From the NCBI GenBank assembly GCA_003254925.1, contig QANZ01032149.1, positions 228,310-292,309 of the forward strand: a stretch of 64,000 bases of DNA. The letters are read 5' to 3'. This DNA is from Chamaecrista fasciculata. Taxonomy: Eukaryota > Streptophyta > Magnoliopsida > Fabales > Fabaceae. The translations under genes and the position numbers were made by a program. Under the pieces are notes generated by a model that saw only the letters and a list, made by a program, of their open reading frames with translations, did no database searches and was not told where the DNA came from. Below are positions 1-10,961 of the stretch, piece by piece (the first letter of the stretch is position 1; every line of letters begins with the position of its first letter).

Positions 1-611
1 GATACAATGTTATGGACCAAATTTTATGTTTACAATACTTTTCATGTTATTTGCATTCTAGTCCCCAAAATATTACTTATTATTTTCTTTATATTCAAAT
101 TCATAAATGTGCCCCATTATTCATGGCTGGGATTCTCTACGAGCTTTGAATTATCACTCACACATGTTAGAGATTGATTAATTGGCCGGATACAAATTTA
201 TGGACCAAATTGCATTCTCAAAAGAATTTTAATGTTATTTTCATTTTGCCCCATAATCTCATCCAATAGGATGGACCAAAATCCATCATCCCATAGGATT
301 GAGAAATCACGCTTTCCAAGATCATCTCATCCCAATATCATCTCAGTCAAACCCCAGTCAAACCCCACCCAAACACCTATCATCTCATCTCAATCTCCAT
401 CTCAACATCATTATTTCATACCATTTCTACCCCTATACAAATTAAAAAAAATCCATAATCATATTTCAACAAACCACAATCATTACATACCTTTTTATAT
501 AATTTCACATCCTATTATACATCATTTTCTCTCAAACCATCCAAACACCACTACATCATCTCATCTCATAGGTTGAGATTGGATTGATATTGGAAGTTGC
601 CAAACAGCCCC
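1..611 (-). mobile_element. End of a large TIR transposon, truncated by the window edge
   Basis: This stretch is the reverse complement of about 20957-21600, with only scattered mismatches over 600 bases. The right end at 611 is a terminal motif which, read on the minus strand, is GGGGCTGTTTGGCAAC, against GGGCCTCTTTGGCAAC at the other copy. The interior is rich in degenerate GATGA/TCATC repeats. No transposase frame is visible, so this is a non-autonomous copy. The left part is cut off by the window start. Confidence 0.8.
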
Positions 612-670
612 TAAAATGTTTAAGTGGAAACCATATGAGTATGGCTTAATGGTTCCTCACTTGGTCCCTT

Positions 671-1156
671 AGGGTGTGTTTGGATTAGGTGTCAAGGGGA
701 GAATGGAGAGGATTGAAAGGGACAAAAGATTAAAAATTGTTGTTTGGATGTTTTTTTTTAGGGAGGAGAGGAATGGACAAGGGGTGCCTCCAAAGCACCC
801 TTGGCACCCAAAAATCTAATTTTTATTGACACCCCAAATTGGGGGGCTAAGGATGGAGTTAACAACTTATAAATTTTTTAAGATTTATACCCCATGATTT
901 TATTAATATTATTGATCTATTTAAACCCTAATATTATTTAGTACAAATTTAGGGACCAAAATGTATAAAATTATTTTAAATTTAAGAATAAAATATTATT
1001 AATTTAGCAAGATTATCATGTGTCTATTCTTTTCCTCACTAAAAACTCCCAAACAATATATCTACTCAATCCATTAATATCCTCTTCACTCCACTCTGTT
1101 AGTGTCCATTAATGTCTTCTCCTCTCCATCCTCACTAAAACTCCCAAACATAGCCT
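671..1156. mobile_element. MITE-like element with short terminal inverted repeats
   Basis: It starts AGGGTGTGTTTGG and ends CCAAACATAGCCT, which are imperfect inverted repeats. Subterminal arms also pair (GGGGAGAATGGAGAGG on the left, CCTCTCCATCCTC on the right). About 486 bp, no coding capacity. I see no clean target duplication, so the superfamily is unassigned (hAT or Mutator type possible). Confidence 0.6.
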
Positions 1157-1284
1157 TAATCAAGTGGTGAGGGTTTGAATTTCACCTTTAAATATAAAAA
1201 GCATTTTGTGGCCAATCATTTACCTTTAAGTGGAGGACCCACTGTAACCGTTTCAAACCAGTGAATATCTTTGGTTTATGAAAA

Positions 1285-1725
1285 AAAAAATGTTGGAGTT
1301 GAATTGACCTAACTAAACCACATACATAATGATTATGTATGTACTTATAGTTGAGAATTTTTGTATTGTTGAAGGCTTGAAGCCATTGCCGTCAAATACG
1401 AATAGCTAGTAACCTTATTTATACTAATTTACTAAATCACCGTTCAAACATTTAAAACTTGAATTACTCTGTAGATGAATTATTCCAAATATAGTTTCAG
1501 AATTAGTGTAGAGAGCCAAAGGCAGCCAGAAAGCCTCCAACAATAATGATGAATTAAGTGTAATTTATCCTCAAATCCTTATCCAATGGAGTTCTAAATT
1601 TATCAAAATCAAAAGTATATATATGCGCTGGCTATACTGCAAGAATATTGCACACAACTGATAGTTGATCAATACAATTGTAGCTTAATTACAATTAAAG
1701 CAACAGTGAACGGACTCTGCAAATT
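1285..1725 (+). repeat. Diverged duplicate of the ATPD 3' flank, now 5' flank of the defensin-like gene
   Basis: The stretch aligns in the same orientation with about 9685-10175, the 3' untranslated and downstream region of the minus-strand ATPD gene. Shared blocks include CTTATCCAATGGA (1578 region), CAAAATCAAAAG, ACTGATAGTTGAT versus ATTGATAGTTGAT, and GCTTAATTACAAT. By eye identity is roughly 75-80% in the best 180 bases. Copy A lacks about 110 bases present in copy B (about 9848-9957). Similarity fades at the ATG of the downstream gene. Confidence 0.75.
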
Positions 1726-1730
1726 TAATC

Positions 1731-2247
1731 ATGGGAAAACTTACGTTTAAGTTGGCTCTTTTGGTCGTCGTTGTGATTGTATCCGCGTCTCCTGGTATAA
1801 TTATTAATTATATAAATCTCCCTCTCTCCCTCCTTGGAATTTGAGTTTATTTATAATTTTTATTCTAATCCCCTTCTTTTTAAGAAAAAAATTATTTTTA
1901 TTCTAAAATGACGATTTAATTCTTAGAATTTTAAAAAATATTTTTTAGTCTTTAATTTTTTTTAAAATATATTATATGCAGGGCTTGGAGGTCGCGATGT
2001 GAGAAATTCTGAATGCTTGGGCGATGTGGATTGCTCAGTGATAATGAAATGCAGTGGAAATGAAAGGTCGGTGTGTGATAAAGAAAAAAGACAATGCAAA
2101 TGCTTGCCTTTAATCACACAGAATCAAAACGTCGTCGTTTCACCTCAATCCACCAACAATAACCATATAACTACCCGAAGATTGCTCGTGTGTCCTAAAC
2201 CTTGTGTTAAGCTATGCTACGAACACAATTGTCACTGTCTCTGTTAA
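1731..2247 (+). CDS. Secreted cysteine-rich defensin-like (DEFL) peptide
   Basis: Two exons, 1731-1794 and 1982-2247, give 109 residues; the phase-1 junction (G then GG) joins a signal peptide exon to a cysteine-rich exon, the usual architecture of plant defensin-like genes. Residues 1-20 form a hydrophobic secretion signal after Lys3/Lys7. The rest has twelve cysteines in two clusters: 33, 39, 45, 53, 60, 62 and 92, 96, 100, 105, 107, 109, separated by a 29-residue Asn/Thr-rich linker. The first cluster ends in a C-x-C pair, as in DEFL/NCR peptides; the second ends C-x-C-x-C at the stop codon. The family acts outside the cell in antimicrobial defence, signalling or symbiosis. Which of these applies here cannot be read from the sequence. 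The upstream region is derived from the ATPD 3' flank. Confidence 0.75.
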
Positions 2248-3911
2248 TTAATAACATCCACGCCTACGTAATCCTACCTCATAGTTTAATTTCTTCTACC
2301 GGTAATAAATAGAATTGATGGACGTATTGAATTTGTGATCTCATATTAGATCTACAACTTAGTATATATAAGAGGTAAGATGATGTTAAAGACCTAATCC
2401 TCGTAGAAGATTACAAGGTTTGTGGCGTGCCTTGTAGATTTATGATATAGTCATAGTAATTACTTATTGTTTCAAGAATCGTATTTCTTTTAATATAATT
2501 AGGTTGTAATTCTTATTTTATTTCTCAAATTAGAGCATAAGCATATTTGGTCTTTGTGCCTTAATCTTATTCATCAATGAAGTAATATTCTAATGAAAAA
2601 AAATAACTAATTTGTTTGAATTTGGTATTAGAAGAGCTCAACAAACTGTAGTACATACATAACACTACCCATGACTCATGAGTAATAAGTAATAACAGAC
2701 AATCAAATTAGATATTATCATATATCTCTCTCCAACGAGTCGAGAATAATTGTTTGCGTGACGCTCTAACCTAAGAGGTGGTTATATTTTTGAAAGAGCA
2801 CTAACTATCTATTATTTGTCATTAAAGATGATTTAGCATATTGAGTTGGATGATGACATGATAAGTACGGGTAAATTTATGAATTGATGAAAATCAGCTT
2901 GGGACCAACGATGAGACATTTTCAAAAGTTATAGGACTAAAATTATAACAAAAAAGTTATGGGACCAAATTGAGACTTTTGCCAAAGTTATAGGATCAAA
3001 ATTGCAACAAAAAAATTATGAGATCAAATTGAGACCTTTGTCAAAATTATGAAATAAAAGTTCACTTTAGCCATCTTCTTTTATTATCAAGGTAGAGCAT
3101 AAAGATATGTTGACTCTGTTTTCATGTTGTAGACTTAGGGGAGAAGAGCATGCTTAATGTTTAATTGTTGTATTGGATGCCTTGCTAAATTTTTGTACCT
3201 GGCCTTATGCCTTAATATTCATTATTCATTAATGAAGTAATATTCCAACAACAAAAAATAAAACAAATAATTCTGAATTTGTTTTTTTTTTAACTGAATT
3301 CTGAATTTGTTTTAATTTTGAGAATTTTTCTGTTTTTATAATTTTTTTAATTAATTTATTGATCCTTATAATTTACACCAATTTCCAATGTAGTTTTTAT
3401 CATTTTTTTGGTAAAAGTAGTTTTATCATGTTAATTTATAATTTTATCTCTAAATAATCTTTTGAGTGGTCAATTTTTTATTATTATAATTGTTTTTCAT
3501 CGAAGTGATTACAAAATGTAACAGGTATGTCTATAATAATTAATAAATAAAAATTCTCTGTCAAACACTCCATAATGATCTCACATCCATCATGAGCACA
3601 GGAAGCATCCCGGTAGTCCCTTGATTTATTACTCTTAAATTTATTCTAACTATTTTCCCATTGAAAATAAAACCATCTGAAAAGTAATAAGAATCTCGAA
3701 ATAAATTGAACAATCAAAACACTGATTTTCCTCCATTTAAATCTTCCACGGAATCAACCCAAGCTCAAACAAGAACGTTAGTTAAATTTTGCTGGAGAAA
3801 AACCTGCAACCCAATCATTTTCTATATAAGGCCAAAAAAAAAAAATCATTTTCTGTAGATTTTGGACTAGTTCCACTGTCACCACCTAAACAATAAGAAT
3901 CAAACTTCCCA
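2248..3911. other. Intergenic: DEFL 3' flank, its partial duplicate, one MULE arm
   Basis: No gene seen. 2248-2610 is probably the 3' end of the defensin-like transcript (AATAAA-like signals near 2301). 2890-3070 carries the alternating phrase GGGACCAAATTGAGAC / TTATGGGACC typical of the arms of the palindromic elements described at 28983-29872. A block at 3090-3260 repeats the DEFL 3' flank. The remainder is AT-rich and unassigned. Confidence 0.5.
3090..3262 (+). repeat. Second copy of the DEFL 3' flank
   Basis: AGAGCATAA, then CCTTAAT..TTATTCAT, then AATGAAGTAATATTC appear in the same order at 2533-2600 and at 3094-3253. The copies differ by an insertion of about 80 bases. This suggests a local tandem duplication of the 3' end of the defensin-like locus, whose coding half is no longer recognisable. 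Confidence 0.5.
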
Positions 3912-4364
3912 CAAGGTTTTTAAAATCAGACTAGTCATTGAATCAGATAAAATATTTGTTTAAGGTTCAATGATTCAACTGGATCGGGCAATTAATAATT
4001 AAATAAATTAAAAATAATAAAAATATACTAATAAATATATAATAAATTCTTTAAATTTAAACTTAATTGAGTAAGAAAGTAAGAAGTAGAAGGATAAAAG
4101 ATTAAATATTGAAGTGAAAACACTACCAAATAGCTTATTATTTTGAGTTCAAACTTAATAAGAAAAAAAAATCCTTTAAAATAACATCATTTTAATCTTA
4201 AAAAGTAAAAAAAAAAAGGTGAACAAAAATATTCTGAATCGGTTCAACCCCAAACCATCCTGTTCAAGGCAAATTTTCGCCGGTTCATCCGATTCTATGT
4301 CAGGGCGATTTTCTAGCTAACTCAGACCGAAGTACTAGCCGGTCTGGTCCAGTTTTCGCGATAG
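3912..4364. mobile_element. hAT-type MITE (ACCGG family), degenerate
   Basis: It begins CAAGGTTTTTAAAATCAGAC, matching the right terminus of the element at 8526-8929 (read inverted, CAAGGTTTTAAAAATCGG). Internal blocks (GTTCAATGATTCAACTGGATC, AAATTAAAAATAATAAAA) match 7973-8500. The right end GGTCTGGTCCAGTTTTCGCG is diverged and no target duplication is visible, so this is the oldest of the three copies. Confidence 0.6.
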
Positions 4365-4387
4365 TAAATTTTCACATGGAAGCCTAA

Positions 4388-4712
4388 GAGCTGGTTTAGA
4401 TAAACTTTTTTTAATTTGAAAAAGACTTTTTATAAACCTGAATTCTTGTTTGTATAAATTTTTTTAGAAAAAAAAAAGAAGTAAAAAAAAAAAGTTAAAA
4501 TAAGATTTTTTTAAGAAGTTTAATTTTGTAGCTTCCACTTAAAACATTTGTAAAAGCTGTTCTTTTTGTCAATTTTATTAACTAAAAGTACTTTTATTAT
4601 TTTATATCCAAACAACTTTAAAACATAAAAATAACAGTGCTTTAGTCAAAAGAACTTTTTAAAAAAGTACGATAAATAAAGCCTTTTTTTACAAGCTTAT
4701 CCAAAAATCCAG
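4388..4712. mobile_element. Small AT-rich MITE-like element
   Basis: Imperfect inverted ends: GAGCTGGTTTAGATAAAC on the left and, read inverted, GGATTTTTGGATAAGCTTG on the right, followed in both arms by runs of T. About 325 bp, no coding capacity. The 4713-5046 stretch to its right has nothing recognisable apart from the 3' end of the next gene. Confidence 0.45.
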
Positions 4713-5046
4713 GAGAAAGGAACAGTGACAAGTTAAATATTTTTGGTACAGTTGACTGGTTAAAATCTAAAACAGCTGCAATATTGATCACATAACATAA
4801 AGCTTACAGAAACTAATGTTCATCAACATAGGGGAAATCTTAGAACCGAACATCGTGCATGATTTCCACTGCTGATGTGATAAAATCATTGCACCTTTTC
4901 GATGTGTAGGGAAGGAGCTGTAAGTACTTAGGGGAGGCAACATTGCTTCAGTCACTAATATAAATTATAAAGCATAGGAGAAATGAATTCGCTGGAGGCT
5001 TGCAAATGCCCTGGGATTTACAATGCTTTGTGTTCTTGAGACTGCT

Positions 5047-7773
5047 TCATTGTTTTGTGTCAGGACGCTTTAGCAATGCTGGGCAAAGCAGCTTCTCCAA
5101 CTCCAGTAAACTGAAACCCAAACAATATAAGCTCAACTTCAGAATGATAACTTCAAGTATCTAAAATGCTAAAGATTCTTAAGTTGATTCTGTCCAATGT
5201 CTACAGGCGTTAGTTAGAACAAGAAAATTATGACAAAAACATGCATGCACATAAAAAGTGGATCTAAGTGAGATTTGTGATTGAAATGCTCATACAGCTT
5301 TTTATAATGAATGAGCAATGTTAAGGGAAATTCACCCTCTTAAAGGTATAGTTCTCTCACTTGTATTACAGATCTTTCAATAGCGAAATCCATAATTTAT
5401 TGACTGAGGTTTGAACTGTCTAGTCTTTATTGAATGATCAGTGAAAGAAGTTTTCCAAGAGGAGCTATTCGAGGAAAAAAGATTTTCAAGTTGACTTACA
5501 TCTCATATTTGCGATAGGCTTCATTTCTTTTGGTTGCGTACAATTCACTATCTTTTGGAATATTGTTTACAGAACCACCTGCAAAATAAGCAGGCTTAAG
5601 ATCATCATCTATTTACTTTTCTAAATTAAATCAAAATTGAACAGAATCAACCTATTTTCCACAGGACACCTGTGCATTTCAAAAGACTCGCTTCTTTCAG
5701 AAGGCAAGGCAGCCCCGGTACAGGAATTAGAAATGATATTGAAAACATGGAAGAATCAAGAATGACATATGACTTCAAAGGAGATCGGGAAAAAGAAAAA
5801 GGGAAAAGGGAATCATCTGGATCTGAACTAAGGAATATTTATTGCAACTACGTAGCATTAATGCACAGGATCTTCTTAAGTAGACAATAGGAATTAGGAA
5901 ATGCATTTTGAACTTTTTCTAGAGACAATTGGAAATCCATACAATTTATAAGAGTTTCCTTCTAATATCCGATTACATCTCTTCTTTTTTAGTAGTAAAT
6001 TCAAATTATTATTACAATTAATAAGAGAAATGCCACCTCTTTTGGACCCAAATACAAGTAAAGACTATTGTGTTCTTAATGTTGAGAAAGTGGCTTACCC
6101 AACCAACTGTAATTAGTTTCCATGATAATCTAATATTAAATACTTCACCAGTGACCAGCCCAGACAACTGACCAGAAAGCAGATTGTCTTTCAAAACTAG
6201 AACTAGAATGTTAAATTCTTAGAAATACATATACTTCACCAACTAATATGGGTTCCAAACAAAAGAACTACACCCAAGAAAGCTGGAAAACACACAAACA
6301 GAAAGAGAAAGCTGAGAAGGATTGATGGGATTGAGAACAGCCTATAAATTATCACAACAGATAGACAGAGAGCCCCGAACCACAATCTATTGAAAGAAAA
6401 ATTAAATTAATTTGAGATGCACAACACTTATTATTATGTAGATATTTATTTTCTAATTTAATCCCCTTCCTTCCCTTTGCTTGATATATGTTTCCTGCAT
6501 TGTGCCCCTACCATATAAGCTGCTTCAAAGAAATAAGCCATTTTGTGCTTAGTAATGAGTAATCAGTATAGAGATAGGCGGCATAAGGACCAATAACATG
6601 GAAAGGGAAACAAGCAATCTTTTCAACATGCTCAAGACACAAACATTAAGATGGAAAGACAGATAAGCATACATGGAACTGGGGCTGGGTGTTTCATTGG
6701 AACATCTTTCTGAACCTTGAGTGAAGTATCCTTGTCAGGCTGCTCTGGGACCTGTTCAACAAGTAAACAAATAATAAAAGATACTCTAAAAGCAGGCAGC
6801 AGATTGCTGATGGGAATATAAAGAAAGAAGATAAAGAGACCATTTCATTGAATACAGAAGATGGACAGTGCACCAATGACATAAAAGTATATCCATGTGT
6901 TGACGATGCCTCTTCAGCTATAAATTTAAGGGCCACAAGAGAAAATTATAAAAAAAAAAATAGAAAAGCTAAGAAATAAAAAAATTGGTACCTTCCTCTT
7001 CTCCCTTCTCTTTAATATCTTTAAATGACATTTTTTAATGTAGTGCATCAAATGATACCGAGAATGCCTGGAGCACAACTGTTCTTGAACCTTAGGGTTT
7101 TCTGTTAGCCAATCAGATATCTCTTTGGACTTAACCACCTCATCCTTATCCAAAGTTTCTAACCAAGAATAAACTGGTAACCATTGATCAGTGCGTTGAA
7201 ATCGAGCATGTGGAAGGTCATGCTGATTTGCCTCCTTTTCCTAGCCACAATGTAAGACAAGAAAATATCTATCAAGATTTTCCAAGGGATTCTCGATTTG
7301 AAGCATAAGTTTGATTACAAAAACGATACAGAAGATACCCTTTTTGTTTCTCTTCACTAAATCACAGCCAAAAACATCAATTACCAAAATCCTAACCTCT
7401 GTTGGAGTTAAACCAAAATCCAAAAACATCGATTAACAAATTAGACTGCAGCAACATCACACCCCACTGTTGAAGAAAGTAAGGAAGTGGTTAAGTAAGA
7501 AAGTACCTGATCGGGCAATCTCATGCAGTTCTGGATGGAAATAAGCCTAAGAGAGAGATCAGAACGAGGCATGGACTTGAGGCCTTCGGGTAAAGAGGCA
7601 AGGTTGGAGTCGATCCAGGCTTCGACTTCGGCGATGGAGAGTTCTTTGGGCTCAGGGAAAGAAGAGACCCAAGCTCGAGCCATGGTTTCCCATTCCTCGC
7701 TTTGTGGCTGAGGGCTTCCTTCTGCTTCTGCTTCTGCTTCTGCTTCTACTTCTACTTCTGTAGAGTTCAACAT
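5047..7773 (-). CDS. Conserved plant protein of unknown function, five exons
   Basis: I do not recognise a named family. Exons 7773-7507, 7240-6992, 6751-6673, 5578-5500 and 5110-5047 (all GT-AG) join in phase to 245 residues. The start is the first ATG of the open frame at 7773; the frame upstream is open but has no ATG. Features: a Glu/Ala run encoded by a GAAGCA-type repeat (about residues 8-20), then a Trp-rich stretch (EEWETMARAW), a helical region with W-I-D, and a central segment rich in His/Lys/Arg (SRHSRYHLMHYIKKC, about residues 145-165) that could bind nucleic acid. A Pro/Lys-rich linker follows, then a leucine-rich C-terminal helix (YEILLELEKLL). No signal peptide or membrane span. 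A nuclear role is only a guess from composition. Confidence 0.75.
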
Positions 7774-7972
7774 CTCGTTCGCCGACGCAACAACCACTGC
7801 GAATAATACGATACACAACAACCGCACACGGCATTTCCGGCTGAATTTCAGAATTGAGGGAGGCTTATTAGTTAACACTTAACACAAACGATGAAACGAC
7901 AACGCTCGCCTTTGTTTCTCAATTCTCACTAACTAACAGTATAGTATAGTATAGGGTAGGGATTCTCTCATG

Positions 7973-8500
7973 CAAGGTAATTAAAACCGGACCGGCTATT
8001 GAACCGGTCGAAGGAGAGGTTCAAGGTTCAATGGTTCAATTGGGGTCCAATCGAGGTCGGATCGTTGACAAATAAATAAATTAAAAATAATAAAAAAACT
8101 TATATATAATAAAATTTTAATTCAAATATTTATAATTAGGTTAAAAAAACAATTATAACATTAATATATTAATACAATTTTCATAATGTTCAACAATATA
8201 ATATCATCAAGTGACATTTTATGATCACTTTCTCTATCAAATTTTGGTTCATAATCAACATTCTCTAATATTTGACCCATAATTATAAAAAAAAGACCAA
8301 AAAATCAAAAAACAAAAAAGAAAATAAAAAAATAAACCAGGACCAGTTCAACCGGTTTGCCTCCGGTTCAGGCCGGTTTCACCGGTTTTTTGCCGATTCA
8401 GCCCGGTTCTCTGTCTGGTCGGTTATTAAGACGACTCGGACCGGCCTAATGGCCGGTTCCCGGTTCAACCGGCCGGTCCAGTTCGGTTTTAATAACTCTG
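7973..8500. mobile_element. hAT-type MITE (ACCGG family), copy 1
   Basis: Termini CAAGGTAATTAAAACCGGAC (left) and, inverted, CAGAGTTATTAAAACCGAAC (right) show the CARRG start typical of hAT elements. The arms are GC-rich ACCGG repeats and the centre is AT-rich. The flanking octamers CTCTCATG and GTGTTATG agree at 5 of 8 positions, so the target duplication is decayed. 528 bp, no transposase. It lies just 5' of the five-exon gene that starts at 7773. Confidence 0.75.
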
Positions 8501-8525
8501 GTGTTATGTATTAATGTATAATACT

Positions 8526-8929
8526 CATGGTTATAAAAACCGGTTGGCCCGTGAACCGGGCACCAGGCCGGGCCGAGCTACCACCAAAACCAACTAGACA
8601 AAGAACCGGTCAAAAATCGGGGAAATTAGACTGAATCGGTTGAACCGTTCTACTGTGATTTTCTTAATTTATTTTCTTTTATAATTATGGGTAAAATGTT
8701 AGAGAACGTTGATTAATGATTATGAACCAAAATTTAATAGGAGAAGTGATTATAAAACATTATATTGATGAATATTATATTACTATGAAAGTTGACTATA
8801 TTTATACTATTGAAATTAGATTTTTATTATTTCTAAACTTTTTTTATTATTTTTAATTTATTTATTTGCTACTGGTTAAACCAATGAACTTTGAACCTCA
8901 CTTCGACCGGTCCGATTTTTAAAACCTTG
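8526..8929. mobile_element. hAT-type MITE (ACCGG family), copy 2, perfect 8-bp target duplication
   Basis: Flanked by exact 8-bp direct repeats ATAATACT at 8518-8525 and 8930-8937. Termini CATGGTTATAAAAACCGG and, inverted, CAAGGTTTTAAAAATCGG. 404 bp, non-coding, related to 7973-8500 in inverted orientation. The 8-bp duplication fixes the hAT superfamily for the whole family in this window. Confidence 0.88.
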
Positions 8930-8937
8930 ATAATACT

Positions 8938-9684
8938 TTAAGAAAGATACTCTGGTAATTTGTTTTATTTTACTTTTTTTATGAAATTATTAGTTGAAAA
9001 AGGATAAATACAGTCCTGTTATTATAATTTTTTAACATTTAAATTAACTTTGAATTAGATTTAAATTTCTGATAAAAAAAATTAGATTTAAATTATATCA
9101 TTTAAATTAAATAAATAATATACAAGTATATCTTTTTTTTTTGGGTCAAAACTCAAAATAATGTACAAGTAATCTGCAAAATGGGACTGGGAAGTATGAT
9201 AGGGCTAGACAGGCCTGTTATATAAGTCTGGGATAAGGACGGCCTATCAATGGGCTTTGTTTTGCTTTGTGATGATGTCCTGATTTCACCAAACGAAAAT
9301 GCTATTTGTCAACAAGAACTATAAAACTTGCAATAAACATGTTGTGCATAAATGGTGTTGAACCTTCTTTTCCTTTTTCTTCCTTGAATAAATAAATCTT
9401 CGGATAAGTTTTGCGTTAACAAAAAGATAGTTATGAATACTTGTGAGTTATGACCAACTTGATTGGATTTTTAAAAGAATAATTCTATTTGGCATCACCA
9501 TCACAATTTAACTTCTAATCGCAATTTATTTCGCAAAACAGAAAATGATATGATTTGTACATGAAACACCGGAGCAAATAAGCAATTGTGCGGCATTAGT
9601 CACTTATTAGTTATTAGTTATTACTCACTTAGAAGTTAGAATTATAATATAGTGATTACCAGATCCCTCCGTTAAAAGGTTCAA
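8938..9684. other. Intergenic, AT-rich
   Basis: No gene, RNA gene or clear repeat boundary seen. The right part contains short direct repeats (TTATTAGTTATTAGTTATTA near 9603). Confidence 0.4.
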
Positions 9685-10187
9685 GTTGAATTGACAAGAC
9701 TTTAAATTTGAGAACTGTTAAATTGTGGAGGCCATTTCGGCCAATTATGAATGGTTACTTCCATCCAAATCATCGTTCAAATATCTTAAGCTTGAAATAA
9801 ATTATAGACCAATTTTCTGTTGTAGCTTGTCATTCCAGAGGTTTCAGTCCGATATACTAACTATGAGAACAAAAGGAGTATGGAAACATTGAAAACACAG
9901 GAAAACCCAAAACATTGCATTCTTTTTTAACTTCTCCTCCAAACAATCTCTCACAGGAATTGGTGTCAAAGGTATCCAGAAAAGAAATCGCTTCAAAAAC
10001 AATGATGAATTCAGTATCATTTATCCTCAATTTCTTATCCAATGGAATTCCAATTTTACCAAAATCAAAAGCATATTTATGCAGTAGATCAAGAATGTTG
10101 TACACAATTGATAGTTGATAGATACAAGCTTCGCTTAATTACAATAAAAAGCAGCAGCAGCAAACGAAATCGAATTGAATTGAATCA
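9685..10187 (-). repeat. ATPD 3' untranslated/downstream region, duplicated at 1285-1725
   Basis: Immediately 3' of the ATPD stop codon on the minus strand. The matching copy lies 5' of the defensin-like gene. This copy has about 110 extra bases (9848-9957). Because it is still joined to an intact gene, it is the likelier parent, but direction is inference. Confidence 0.7.
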
Positions 10188-10961
10188 TCATACAGCGAGT
10201 GTGATATCCCCCAAATCAAGCTGAGCAGCGATTTCCTCGAGTTGCTTCTTCACACTCATGTCAATCAACTTCGATCCAGAATTCCCATACCTGATTGTGA
10301 ATCCAGCCACCAAACTAGGGTCAATTAGGGTTTTAATCCTCACATTCTTCGCACCAGTCAGTTTCTGCACTTGCTTCGCGATCTGAGCCAAGTGTTGCGA
10401 CTCCAACTTCACCACCGAGCTCACAACCGCAGGCTCCGTATCCGTGATGCTATTATACACGAACTCATACTCCTTCGCTATCTCCTTTATCAGATCGATC
10501 CTCTTCGCGTCCACCAAGATGTTCAGGAAGTTTCGCGTATGAGGCTGAAGGTTCGATGAACTCGCGATTTCGTCCACCACTTTGCGCTTCGCTTCTACGT
10601 CTAGGGTTGGATTGGTGAAAAAACCGAACACCTGAGAATCGCTGAAGATCTCGTCGATTTTGTCGACGTCGGCGGTGGTGGCGTCGAGAGTGTTGTTGCC
10701 TTTGGCGACGTCGGCGAGTGCTAGGGCGTAGCTGGCGGCGGCACTGGAGACCATCTTCGATCCGAGAGCGCCGCCGTTGGAGCGCCGGCGTGTGGCGGCG
10801 CCGGCGGTGGGGAGTTTGAGTTGGAGGGAGGAGGCGGCGGCGGAGGCGGAGAAGGAAAGGTGGAGGAGGGGTTTGTGGGAGACGAAATTTGTGAAGAGTC
10901 GCGAAGAAGAAGGAATGTGATTGGATTGCAGAGAATTAAGGGTATGGGGAAGAGACGCCAT
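10188..10961 (-). CDS. ATPD: Chloroplast ATP synthase delta subunit (OSCP homologue)
   Basis: Single-exon gene, 257 residues, as in other plants where this nuclear gene lacks introns. Residues 1 to about 69 are a Ser/Ala-rich, acid-free plastid transit peptide ending near SKMVSSAA. The mature part is a full delta/OSCP domain: N-terminal helical bundle from SYALALADVA (about 75), the FFTNPTLD and RNFLNILVD motifs, and a C-terminal part ending in GSKLIDMSVKKQLEEIA. The subunit sits on top of CF1 in the thylakoid ATP synthase and ties it to the peripheral stalk of CFo. A GA microsatellite at about 10995-11011 lies in the 5' leader or proximal promoter; I see no obvious TATA box. The 3' flank has been copied to the defensin-like locus. 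Confidence 0.97.
   Translation of the reverse strand: MASLPHTLNSLQSNHIPSSSRLFTNFVSHKPLLHLSFSASAAASSLQLKLPTAGAATRRRSNGGALGSKMVSSAAASYALALADVAKGNNTLDATTADVDKIDEIFSDSQVFGFFTNPTLDVEAKRKVVDEIASSSNLQPHTRNFLNILVDAKRIDLIKEIAKEYEFVYNSITDTEPAVVSSVVKLESQHLAQIAKQVQKLTGAKNVRIKTLIDPSLVAGFTIRYGNSGSKLIDMSVKKQLEEIAAQLDLGDITLAV

Noticed and set aside
232..576. Open frame of 114 residues rich in His, Ser and Pro
   Set aside because: Lies inside the transposon end at 1-611; low-complexity CATCTCATC repeats keep the frame open. No coding signal.
7774..7878. Possible N-terminal hydrophobic extension (signal-like) of the five-exon gene
   Set aside because: The frame is open but begins only with GTG; no ATG exists upstream of 7773, so the hydrophobic stretch is untranslated leader.
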